Positions 1 through 6,111 of a DNA stretch of 7,351 nucleotides are shown one piece after another. Below the pieces are notes generated by a model. The model ran no database searches. It saw only the letters and a list, made by a program, of their open reading frames with translations, and was not told the origin of the DNA. Within the stretch, counting starts at the first letter, position 1, and each line of letters begins with the position of its first letter. The position numbers were made by a program, and so were the translations under genes. The stretch is from contig JAWXCM010000105.1 of the NCBI GenBank assembly GCA_034408745.1, positions 1 to 7,351 of the forward strand. Direction: 5' to 3'. Source of the stretch: JAWXCM01 sp034408745. GTDB taxonomy: Bacteria > Acidobacteriota > Terriglobia > Bryobacterales > Bryobacteraceae.

Positions 1-823
1 CAGGCGCTGCCGATTCCACCAGAACCAGATGCTGCGTGGCGGCGAGGAGTGCCTCGGCTGGCTCGGGGAAATAGGGGATCCGAACGGGCTGAAAGCGGCC
101 CTGACCCGACTGCATGCGGCCAGCGTTGCGGTTCGCGCAGATGCGCACGCCGAACTTCGCGGCGAGCCGGCCCGCTGCATTTAGACCGCGTTCGGTGAGT
201 GTGTTGCCGCCGAGGACGAACGTGACGGCGGGGCCTTGCTGGAGCAGGTCGCAGATGTTGCGGATGGTGGCGTCGGACGGCTCGCGCCGCAGAGGGGTGG
301 AAGTAGCCGGGCCGGGCTCGCCCGCTTCGGACCAGGAGAAGTCGGCTGGCACGATCAGGTGCGCGATCTGGCCTGGAGGTCTGCATGCGGCGGCGATGGC
401 AGCCGATGCGGCGGCACCCACCTCCGGCGCGGCCGAAGGGGTGATGATGTCGTCCGACACGCCGCGGGCAAACGCCGCGATGTCGGCGCTGAGCGGAGCG
501 TCGTACCGCATGTGCTGCGTAGAGTGCTCGCCGACAACGCTGACGATCGGCGATCGGGCCTTGCGGGCGTTGTGGAAGTTGGCGAGGCCGTTGGCCAGGC
601 CCGGGCCCAGGTGCAGGAGCGTGCTGGCCGGGCGTCCGAGCATTCGCGCATAGCCGTCGGCCGCGCCGCTGCACACGCCTTCAAACAGGCAGAGTACGCC
701 GCGCATTCCGGGCACGCGGTCGAGCGCGGCCACAAACTGCATCTCCGAAGTTCCCGGGTTCATGAAGCTGACATTGATGCCCGACGCCAGCAGCGTGCGA
801 AGCAAAACTTCGGCACCGTTCAA
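1..823 (-). CDS. Thiamine-diphosphate-dependent enzyme, acetolactate synthase large-subunit-like (C-terminus beyond the window)
   Basis: The complement reads open from a TTG at 823-821 to the left edge, giving 274 residues and no stop. The N-terminal pyrimidine-binding (ThDP) domain is clear. It has a start-proximal NPGTSEM stretch (residues 22-28), then FEGVCSGAADGYARM (47-61), whose Glu48 aligns with the Glu that activates the cofactor in this superfamily, then HLGPGLANGLANFHNAR (70-86). The visible end enters the central Rossmann-like domain (VLGGNTLTERG). The catalytic pyrophosphate-binding domain (GDG...N motif) must lie outside the window. TTG is preferred over the in-frame ATG at 763-761 because GGAGAA lies 8 nt upstream and because residues 2-20 (NGAEVLLRTLLASGINVSF) are the usual first helix and strand of the fold. 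Family membership is firm. The reaction is not: acetolactate synthase, benzoylformate decarboxylase and other 2-oxoacid lyases share this half. It is transcribed away from the glycan cluster and may be unrelated to it. Confidence 0.88.
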   Translation of the reverse strand, partial: MNGAEVLLRTLLASGINVSFMNPGTSEMQFVAALDRVPGMRGVLCLFEGVCSGAADGYARMLGRPASTLLHLGPGLANGLANFHNARKARSPIVSVVGEHSTQHMRYDAPLSADIAAFARGVSDDIITPSAAPEVGAAASAAIAAACRPPGQIAHLIVPADFSWSEAGEPGPATSTPLRREPSDATIRNICDLLQQGPAVTFVLGGNTLTERGLNAAGRLAAKFGVRICANRNAGRMQSGQGRFQPVRIPYFPEPAEALLAATQHLVLVESAAP

Positions 824-831
824 ATCGCTTG

Positions 832-837
832 TTCTCC
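832..837 (-). promoter_or_regulatory. Ribosome-binding site of the ThDP enzyme gene
   Basis: On the complement this is GGAGAA, 8 nt before the TTG at 823-821. It supports the non-ATG start, because no comparably placed purine-rich site was identified for the downstream ATG at 763. Confidence 0.6.
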
Positions 838-847
838 AGGATCCACG

Positions 848-866
848 ATAGCAACGCGCTTGCGAT
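848..866. promoter_or_regulatory. Imperfect dyad in the divergent intergenic region, possible operator
   Basis: The sequence is AT-a-GCAA-cgcgc-TTGC-g-AT: six of the seven outer base pairs are symmetric around a 5-nt centre. It lies in the only 70 bp separating the divergent ThDP enzyme and oxidoreductase genes, where an operator for both would be expected. The shape (short arms around a CG-rich centre) is compatible with a helix-turn-helix dimer. No clear -35/-10 pair was found on either strand, so regulatory function is inference only, and a dyad this short can arise by chance. Confidence 0.25.
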
Positions 867-893
867 ATTCTTGGATCGAACCGGAGAGGACCC

Positions 894-2006
894 ATGGAGA
901 GAAGACACTTTTTGATCGGCTCGACGATGGCAGGCAGCGCTGCTTTCGCGCAATCCCCGAATGACCGGATCGCGACTGCGATCATCGGCGTGGGAAACCG
1001 AGGCTCCCACCTGCTGCAGGGCGTGTTGGCGCAGCCCGACGCCCGTGTCGCCGCTGTGTGCGATATCAAGCCCGACCGCCTGGACAAGGCTGCCACGGCT
1101 GCCGCGAAGGACAACGCGAAGACGTTCACCGACTACCGGAAGGTGCTCGACATGAACGATGTGGAAGCGGTGTATATTGCCACGCCGCCGTATCTGCACA
1201 CGGAGATGGCGATTGCCGCGCTGAAGGCTGGCAAGCACGTGTACTGTGAGAAGCCGATCGGCACCACGCCGCAGCAGGTTCGGGATCTGATGAAGGCGGC
1301 GAAGGCCTCGAAGAAGGTCTTCCAGGCTGGGCAGCAGTTGCGGTCGATGAAGATGTATCAGCAGGCTGTGCAGCAAATTCGCGATGGCGTCATCGGCGAT
1401 TTGCTGTGGGTGAAGGCGCAGCGGCATGCGTCGGCCGATCTGCCTTACGACGGCTCGTCGGGCGACTGGTATTACGACGTGAGTAAGTCGGGCGGCTATC
1501 TTGTGGAGCAGTCGGTGCACAACCTGGATCTGGCGAACTGGGTGATTGGCGCGCATCCGGTGCGGGCCAACGGGTTCGGCAGCACGGTGCTGCACAAGAG
1601 CGAACCGCCGAACCGAACTATCTTCGATTCAGGCAGTATCACTTACCAGTATCCGAGCGGGTTACTGATGTCATTTACGCAGATGGTGTTTCATCCCCGC
1701 GCCATGCCGGCGGGCAGTCAGTACATCAACGTATATGGTTCGAAGGGCTCCATCGATCTGATGTCGAACAACATGGTGTATTCGCTCACCGAGCCTCGTA
1801 AAGCGGCTGTACCGCTGATGGCCGGGAAGCCTGAGGAGGATGAACACGCGCACATTGTTGCGTTCTATAACTGCGTGCGGAAGGGTGCCGCGTCGCCCTC
1901 TGGTATCGATATCGGCGCGACGGCGGCACTCACCGCGATCCTGGGCCATGAGGCGATGAGCACGGGCAAGACGGTGGAGTGGAAGAGCTTTGGCGTTGAG
2001 CTCTGA
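894..2006 (+). CDS. Exported Gfo/Idh/MocA-family NAD(P)-dependent oxidoreductase
   Basis: This 370-residue protein has the usual family length. It starts at ATG with GGAGAGG just upstream (883-889). The leader MERRHFLIGSTMAG has paired arginines followed by H-F-L, a Tat-like signal, and ends near AFA-Q (residues 17-20). The Rossmann dinucleotide fold follows: GVGNRG at 32-37, the acidic residue closing the second strand in VCDIK (Asp57), and the family EKP motif at 119-121, whose Lys120 is the usual catalytic or substrate lysine. The C-terminal alpha/beta domain has the second active-site signature, Glu205 to His209-N-L-Asp212, with His209 as the likely acid/base. Members oxidise or reduce sugars, inositols and related compounds; the substrate is not evident. 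Exported members such as Zymomonas glucose-fructose oxidoreductase keep their cofactor tightly bound and use Tat because they cross folded. It is the first gene of a likely three-gene operon; its end overlaps the next start by 17 bp. Confidence 0.93.
   Translation: MERRHFLIGSTMAGSAAFAQSPNDRIATAIIGVGNRGSHLLQGVLAQPDARVAAVCDIKPDRLDKAATAAAKDNAKTFTDYRKVLDMNDVEAVYIATPPYLHTEMAIAALKAGKHVYCEKPIGTTPQQVRDLMKAAKASKKVFQAGQQLRSMKMYQQAVQQIRDGVIGDLLWVKAQRHASADLPYDGSSGDWYYDVSKSGGYLVEQSVHNLDLANWVIGAHPVRANGFGSTVLHKSEPPNRTIFDSGSITYQYPSGLLMSFTQMVFHPRAMPAGSQYINVYGSKGSIDLMSNNMVYSLTEPRKAAVPLMAGKPEEDEHAHIVAFYNCVRKGAASPSGIDIGATAALTAILGHEAMSTGKTVEWKSFGVEL
1981..1987 (+). promoter_or_regulatory. Ribosome-binding site inside the oxidoreductase 3' end, for the putative hydrolase
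   Basis: GGAAGAG lies within the last codons of the oxidoreductase. It is only 2 nt from the TTG at 1990 but 8 nt from the second in-frame TTG at 1996. By spacing, the later TTG is the better start; the earlier one could use GGAG further upstream (about 10 nt away). Either choice leaves the Tat motif intact and makes the two genes overlap, which suggests coupled translation. Confidence 0.45.
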
Positions 2007-4005
2007 TTCGTTCACCCGGCGGAAGTTCCTCGCGACTTCCGCCGGGTTTACCGCGCTGGCTTTTGCAGCGCCGCCAGACGATCCACCACGGCTTCGCCGT
2101 GCCGACTCCTTCCTGGGGTTCCACTTTGATTTGCATCCGCAGGGCTCGGATACAGCGCTGGGGCGCGATCTGACTGAGGACCACATTGAGGCTCTGCTGG
2201 CGCGCACCAGACCGGATTACATTCAGTACGACTGCAAGGGGCACGTCGGCTGGCTCGGGTATCCGTCGGCGGTAAGCCCGTCGTCGCCGGGGATTGTGAA
2301 GGACTCGCTGGCAATGTGGCGCAAGGTAACGGCGCGGCGCGGTGTCGCATTGTATGTGCATTTCTCGGGCGTCTGGGATTCGCTGGCGGTGGAAACGCAT
2401 CCGGAATGGGCTCGGGTGGATGCCGCGCGCAAGCCTGACAAGTCCCACACGAGCACGTTCGGCCCCTATGTGGACCAGCGCATGATTCCTCAGCTGGAGG
2501 AGGTCTCGGCGAAGTACAACCTGGATGGCGTGTGGATCGACGGAGAGTGCTGGGCCACGAATCCGGATTACAGTGCCGCTGTCGGGAAAGCGTTCGGCGA
2601 GCCGCTTCCAAACGGGCCAAAGGATGCCCGGTGGCAGGAGTTTCTCGACTTAAATCGGGACCAGTTCCGAAAATATGTTCGGCATTATCTGGAAGTGCTG
2701 CACAAATCGCGGCCGAAGTTCCAGATTGCGAGCAACTGGCTGTATTCGACCTATGTGCCGGAGAAGCCGGAACTGGCTGTGGATTTTGTTTCGGGCGACT
2801 ATCTGGGGAATTCCAGCATAGCCACGGCCCGGGTGGAATCGCGGTACCTGGCAGCGACGGGCACGGCGTGGGATCTGATGGCCTGGGGTTTTCACAGCAG
2901 CCGGAATGACAATACCGGAACCATCCACAAAGCGCCCGATCAACTGATGCAGGAAGCGTCGGTGGTGCTGATGCAGGGTGGCGGATTCCAGGTGTATTAC
3001 CAGCCGTCGCGCGCCGGCCGCTTTGACGATTTAATGGTCGAGACCATGGGTAAGGTCGCCGATTTTTGCCGGGCCCGGCGGGAGTTTTCTCATAAATCGG
3101 AGCCGGTGCCGCAGGCTGCTGTCGTGTTCTCCGGGCACAGTCTGTATCGCACGTCGAACAAGCTTTTCGGGGGATGGTCGAAGCAGTTGACCGGGCCGGT
3201 GAACGGGATGGTGAGCGCGATGGCGGATGCTCACTATTTAGTGGATGTGGTGCCGGACTGGAAGCTGGAGACGCTGGGTCGGTATGCACTGGTGGTGCTG
3301 CCGGACTGGCTGGAGATCGGCACCGCGACGGCGCAGCGGCTGGCCGAATATGCGAAGTCGGGAGGCCGGCTGGTGGTGGTGGGTTCGCAGAATACTTTGC
3401 TGTTCCGTGACGTTCTGGGGCTGAAGGTGGCCGGGACTTCGCGGGATGAGATGGCGTGGGTGGCCGGGGTCGAGATGCCGGGGACCATTCGGGGTCAGTG
3501 GCTGGCGGTGGAGCCGGGCGATGCCGAGGTGATTGGGATGCGGCATCCCACCAGCGATCTGAGTCGCGAGGGTCGGGCTGCGGCGACGCTGCACCGCTAC
3601 GGCTCGGGCATGGTGGCTGTGATCCCAGGACCGGTGGGCGTGAACTACGAGTACTCACACAGCTCGGCGATACGGGAGTTTGTGAAGCGAGTCCTGAACC
3701 GTCTGCATGAGTCTGCGCTTTCGACCGACGCACCTGCGAGCGTTGAGTTCGCGCTGCGTCGCAAGGGCGGGAACACTATTCTGCACATGGCGAATATGAC
3801 CAACATGCAGGTGTCCGCCGAATATATGACCACGGACTTTATTCCGAAGGTGGGGCCGTTCGAATTGAAGCTGCGGCTTGCTTCGAAGCCGTCGAAGGTG
3901 ACGCTGGAGCCCGGCGGACGCGTGTTGCAGGGCGTGTGGAAAGACGGAGCATGGAGCGGACGCGTGGAATCGCTGCACATTCATAATGCACTTGTATTTG
4001 CGTGA
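1990..4005 (+). CDS. Exported putative glycoside hydrolase (fucosidase/GHL6-like TIM barrel with Rossmann-like middle domain)
   Basis: This 671-residue product starts at TTG (or TTG at 1996, two residues shorter), overlapping the oxidoreductase gene. The leader contains TRRKFLATSAGF (residues 9-20), a good twin-arginine motif, followed by A-L-A-F-A-A. Residues ~40-360 look like a (beta/alpha)8 barrel of the kind in alpha-L-fucosidase-like and 'hypothetical glycosyl hydrolase 6' proteins. Pointers are YIQYDCKGH (77-85), ALYVHFSGVWD (120-130), HPEW (137-140) and LDGVWIDGECW (178-188). Asp184 in WIDGE sits where retaining fucosidase-like enzymes carry the nucleophile. Residues ~375-570 resemble the class I glutamine amidotransferase-like domain after beta-galactosidase barrels (YALVVLPDWLEIG, then GGRLVVVGS). 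Residues ~580-671 are strand-rich, probably a beta-sandwich. The fold class is well supported; substrate and even catalytic activity are inferred. No acid/base residue could be assigned by eye. Confidence 0.78.
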   Translation: MALSSDSFTRRKFLATSAGFTALAFAAPPDDPPRLRRADSFLGFHFDLHPQGSDTALGRDLTEDHIEALLARTRPDYIQYDCKGHVGWLGYPSAVSPSSPGIVKDSLAMWRKVTARRGVALYVHFSGVWDSLAVETHPEWARVDAARKPDKSHTSTFGPYVDQRMIPQLEEVSAKYNLDGVWIDGECWATNPDYSAAVGKAFGEPLPNGPKDARWQEFLDLNRDQFRKYVRHYLEVLHKSRPKFQIASNWLYSTYVPEKPELAVDFVSGDYLGNSSIATARVESRYLAATGTAWDLMAWGFHSSRNDNTGTIHKAPDQLMQEASVVLMQGGGFQVYYQPSRAGRFDDLMVETMGKVADFCRARREFSHKSEPVPQAAVVFSGHSLYRTSNKLFGGWSKQLTGPVNGMVSAMADAHYLVDVVPDWKLETLGRYALVVLPDWLEIGTATAQRLAEYAKSGGRLVVVGSQNTLLFRDVLGLKVAGTSRDEMAWVAGVEMPGTIRGQWLAVEPGDAEVIGMRHPTSDLSREGRAAATLHRYGSGMVAVIPGPVGVNYEYSHSSAIREFVKRVLNRLHESALSTDAPASVEFALRRKGGNTILHMANMTNMQVSAEYMTTDFIPKVGPFELKLRLASKPSKVTLEPGGRVLQGVWKDGAWSGRVESLHIHNALVFA

Positions 4006-4010
4006 GGAGA
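4004..4010 (+). promoter_or_regulatory. Ribosome-binding site of the sulfatase, overlapping the hydrolase stop codon
   Basis: GAGGAGA begins inside the TGA stop of the preceding gene (4003-4005) and ends 4 nt before the sulfatase ATG. Terminating ribosomes would deliver re-initiation here, supporting one transcript with coupled translation. Confidence 0.6.
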
Positions 4011-4014
4011 GTTT

Positions 4015-5619
4015 ATGAATCGACGTGAATTTATCGGGGGGTTGAGCGGCGCGATGTTGGCCGGTGCTCAGACTCGGGCGGCGAAGAAGCCGAATTTCGT
4101 GGCTATTCTGGCCGACGACATGGGCTATTCCGACGCCGGATGCTATGGCGGCGAGGTGGCTACGCCCAACCTGGACGGTCTGGCGGCGAAGGGCGTCCGG
4201 TTCACGCAGATGTACTCGACTGCCCGTTGCGGCCCGTCGCGCGGGTCCCTGCTGACCGGGTATTATGCGCAGCGGACCGCGTCGGACGTGATGACGCCGG
4301 GGAATATTCCGGAATGGACTCGATTTATTCCGCATTATCTGAAGCCGCTGGGATATCGCTCCTATCATGCGGGGAAATGGCACATTCGATTCCGCCCGGT
4401 GGCGGGCGCGGGCTTCGACCACTCGTATTCGCTGAACGATCAGGAGCGTCATTTTTCTCCGACGCGCCATCAGCGGGATGACAAGCCGCTGCCTGAGGTG
4501 AAGCGCACGGACGGCTTCTACGGGCCGACTGCCACGGTCGGCAGCGCGGTGGACCATTTGAAGCGGCACGCCGCGGAGAATGCGACTGATCCATTTTTCC
4601 TGTACCTTGCATTCACGGTGCCTCACTTCCCGCTGATGGCTCCGCAGGAGGATATCGACGAGTACCAGGGCAAGTTCACCGAAGGCTGGGACACCATGCG
4701 GGAGCGCAAGCATGCCCGCATGAAGAAGATGGGTCTTATCAACTGCGACCTGCCGAAGCTGGAGCCCGATGTGCGGCCGGGCTGGATCCTGAGCGAGGAA
4801 GAACTGCGGACGCGGATCGGACCTGGGGAGGTGGGACGCGCGGTTCCGTGGTCGACGCTGACGCCGGAGCAGAAGGAGTTCCAGCGCACGAAGATGGCGA
4901 TTCATGCGGCGATGATTACGCGCATGGACAAAGAGGTCGGGCGCGTGGTCGATCAGCTGAAGTCGATGAACGCGCTGGATAATACCGTGATTATTTTCCT
5001 GTCGGACAACGGTGCGAGTTCGGAGCAGATGATTCGCGCCGACGGGCATGATAAAGCGGCACCGCTGGGCTCGGCGGGGAGCCACATCTGCCTGGGACCG
5101 GGCTGGTCGAGCGCTTCGAACACGCCGTTCCGGCTGCACAAGTCGTGGGTGCATGAGGGCGGGATTGCGTCGCCGCTGATCGTCCACTGGCCCGCCGGGG
5201 TGAAGGATGCGGGGAAGCTCCGGCATGACCCGTGCCATTTCGTCGACGTGCTGCCGACGTTGCTCGATCTGGCCGGAGGTGATCCGAACAAGCTGCGCGC
5301 GGCGGGGTCGCCGGCGCTGAGCGGCACGAGTCTGGTCCCCGCGTTCACGAGGGACAATTCGGTGAAGCGGACGGATCCGCTGTATTTTAATCACTCGAAT
5401 AATCGAGCACTGCGGGAAGGGAACCGCAAGATTGTGGCGATTGGCACGGATGGCCCGTGGGAGTTGTACGACCTGGGCACGGACCGCGCGGAGTCGAAGA
5501 ATCTGGCGGCGAAGGAACCGCAGGTGGTTCAGCAGATGGCGGCGAAGTGGAAGGCCATGGACGACGAGTATGTGAAGGTTCGCGAGGCAGCGAAGCCGAT
5601 GCCTCGCGAACGAATCTGA
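4015..5619 (+). CDS. Exported type I (formylglycine-dependent) sulfatase, arylsulfatase-like
   Basis: This 534-residue sulfatase appears complete. The leader MNRREFIGGLSGAMLAGAQ carries an RREF Tat-like motif. Metal ligands are Asp34-Asp35 in ILADDMGYSD and Asp331-Asn332 in LSDNGAS. The modification and catalytic signature is CGPSR at 72-76 followed by GSLLTG; Cys72 should be converted to formylglycine by a formylglycine-generating enzyme, none of which is encoded here. Further active-site residues are HAGKWH (Lys121, His123), His204 in TVPHFPLMAP, and Lys376 in RLHKSWVHEGG. The helical insert around residues 225-300 (RERKHARMKKMG, then LTPEQKEF) is typical of arylsulfatase A-like bacterial enzymes. 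It hydrolyses sulfate esters; position next to a hydrolase and an oxidoreductase suggests a sulfated sugar, but aryl sulfates cannot be excluded. Modification precedes folding, so cytoplasmic modification followed by Tat export fits. It is the last gene of the cluster, 9 bp after the hydrolase stop. Confidence 0.95.
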   Translation: MNRREFIGGLSGAMLAGAQTRAAKKPNFVAILADDMGYSDAGCYGGEVATPNLDGLAAKGVRFTQMYSTARCGPSRGSLLTGYYAQRTASDVMTPGNIPEWTRFIPHYLKPLGYRSYHAGKWHIRFRPVAGAGFDHSYSLNDQERHFSPTRHQRDDKPLPEVKRTDGFYGPTATVGSAVDHLKRHAAENATDPFFLYLAFTVPHFPLMAPQEDIDEYQGKFTEGWDTMRERKHARMKKMGLINCDLPKLEPDVRPGWILSEEELRTRIGPGEVGRAVPWSTLTPEQKEFQRTKMAIHAAMITRMDKEVGRVVDQLKSMNALDNTVIIFLSDNGASSEQMIRADGHDKAAPLGSAGSHICLGPGWSSASNTPFRLHKSWVHEGGIASPLIVHWPAGVKDAGKLRHDPCHFVDVLPTLLDLAGGDPNKLRAAGSPALSGTSLVPAFTRDNSVKRTDPLYFNHSNNRALREGNRKIVAIGTDGPWELYDLGTDRAESKNLAAKEPQVVQQMAAKWKAMDDEYVKVREAAKPMPRERI

Positions 5620-5620
5620 C

Positions 5621-5910
5621 TTACCGGTGCCGCCGTGCCACGGTGCCATGCAAGTACGGTTCCGGCGGTTCCGAGCATGGTGAGTGTCGACGATTCTGGG
5701 ACGGAGGCTGATCCGGCATCTCGCCCTCCGGGGCGTCAGGAGATGAACACTGGAGCCACTTGCGCCGACGATTTGGCCCAAATCGTCGGCGCCGTAAACC
5801 GTTGTCAGTTGCAGGCCTGACGGGAGAGACGGCACCAGGTTGTTCAGGTTCTGAATGCCAGAATCTGCGGACCAGACGGAGGAGTTATCGCAAGTTGAAA
5901 TACTCGTCAC
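5621..5910 (-). pseudogene. Remnant of an extracellular HAF-repeat protein with a PEP-CTERM-like tail, broken by frameshifts
   Basis: From 5910 downward the complement encodes SSVWSADSGIQNLNNLVPS, then LQLTTVYGADDLGQIVGAS, then SSVHLLTP. This matches the last unit of HAF-family extracellular repeats (W-x-G-x-Q-x-L-N-x-L, then Y-G-I-N-D-x-G-Q-I-V-G, then A-F-L-L-T-P). After LLTP (codon at 5731-5733) that frame becomes nonsense, but another minus frame from about 5717 to 5640 reads SASVPESSTLTMLGTAG, then TVLAWHR. This is a PEP-CTERM-like pattern: V-P-E-x-S followed by a hydrophobic stretch and a basic residue. The third frame then supplies ARRHR and a TAA at 5623-5621. A full tail is thus spread over three frames, and TAA at 5913-5911 closes the HAF frame upstream. 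The N-terminal part of the gene is missing. It could be a decayed gene or a sequence with indel errors; the missing 5' part favours decay. Confidence 0.62.
5762..5792. repeat. 31-nt near-perfect palindrome (15-nt arms, 1-nt centre)
   Basis: The left arm GCGCCGACGATTTGG (5762-5776) and right arm CCAAATCGTCGGCGC (5778-5792) are exact reverse complements around a single C. In RNA the tip would open to a small loop, leaving a strong GC-rich stem. No T-tract follows on either strand, so it is not a classical intrinsic terminator. It sits between two convergent genes and inside the codons for GADDLGQIVGA of the HAF remnant, so the symmetry may come partly from that coding motif. Confidence 0.7.
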
Positions 5911-6071
5911 TTAAGAACATTTGTATGCCAGGAGCCTGTCGGGAATAGATTTAGTCGTATGTTAAATCAACAACTTACGAGTCGTTGCCGAGCAGATTAT
6001 GTCCCTAAGTTGGCGATTCCAGGCAGAAGAATGTTTCATTCCGACACACTCCCAGAATGTTTCAGGGGCAA
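5911..6071. other. Non-coding, AT-richer intergenic stretch
   Basis: No convincing protein was found in any frame. The base composition is visibly more AT-rich than the flanking genes, with several stops in each frame. It contains an imperfect hairpin: arms 5955-5963 and 5972-5980, 8 of 9 pairs, 8-nt loop. It also holds one copy and most of a second copy of an 11-nt direct repeat. It lies where the missing upstream part of the HAF gene would be, so it may be its eroded sequence or an old upstream region. No tRNA-like fold was recognised. Confidence 0.45.
6028..6064. repeat. Pair of 11-nt direct repeats, AGAATGTTTCA
   Basis: Identical copies occupy 6028-6038 and 6054-6064, offset by 26 nt, with CATTCCGA-type sequence between them. 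They could be a duplicated protein-binding site or a small tandem-duplication scar. No coding role is apparent. Confidence 0.45.
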
Positions 6072-6090
6072 GCACCTCCGCCGGAGGTGC
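6072..6090 (-). terminator. Hairpin just downstream of the TonB receptor gene, possible terminator
   Basis: GCACCTCCG (6072-6080) and CGGAGGTGC (6082-6090) are exact inverted repeats around one C. The stem begins 21 nt beyond the receptor stop codon on the complement, the expected place for a transcript 3' end. On that strand the stem is followed by TTGCCCC rather than a T-run, so it would be a weak or factor-assisted terminator, or an RNA-stabilising hairpin. Confidence 0.4.
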
Positions 6091-6111
6091 CTCCGAAAAG
6101 TTGAAGTTGCG

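Noticed and set aside
864..869. GATATT as a -10 box for the oxidoreductase cluster
   Set aside because: No acceptable -35 element lies about 17 nt upstream, and acidobacterial promoter consensus is too uncertain to call it.
236..964. Plus-strand open frame of 242 codons opposite the ThDP enzyme
   Set aside because: It is the antisense reading of the same codon register, Arg/Ala/Gly-rich and without recognisable motifs; the minus-strand ThDP-domain motifs are unmistakable.
681..1595. Minus-strand open frame of 304 codons across the divergent intergenic region and oxidoreductase
   Set aside because: Its translation is low-complexity (Arg, His, Leu) and conflicts with two well-supported genes.
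2048..3733. Long minus-strand open frame (561 codons) opposite the putative hydrolase
   Set aside because: Its translation is rich in Pro, Ser, Arg and Ala with no domain-like pattern, as expected antisense to GC-rich coding DNA; the plus-strand protein explains the region.
3655..5620. Most of a 751-codon minus-strand open frame running from the HAF remnant through the sulfatase
   Set aside because: Only the first ~60 codons (5910-5731) look like real protein; the rest is Arg/His/Leu-rich antisense of the sulfatase and continues only by absence of stops.
5980..6026. Possible tRNA or att-site remnant in the intergenic stretch
   Set aside because: No T-loop GTTCRA, acceptor stem or flanking duplicate was found; nothing beyond vague resemblance.
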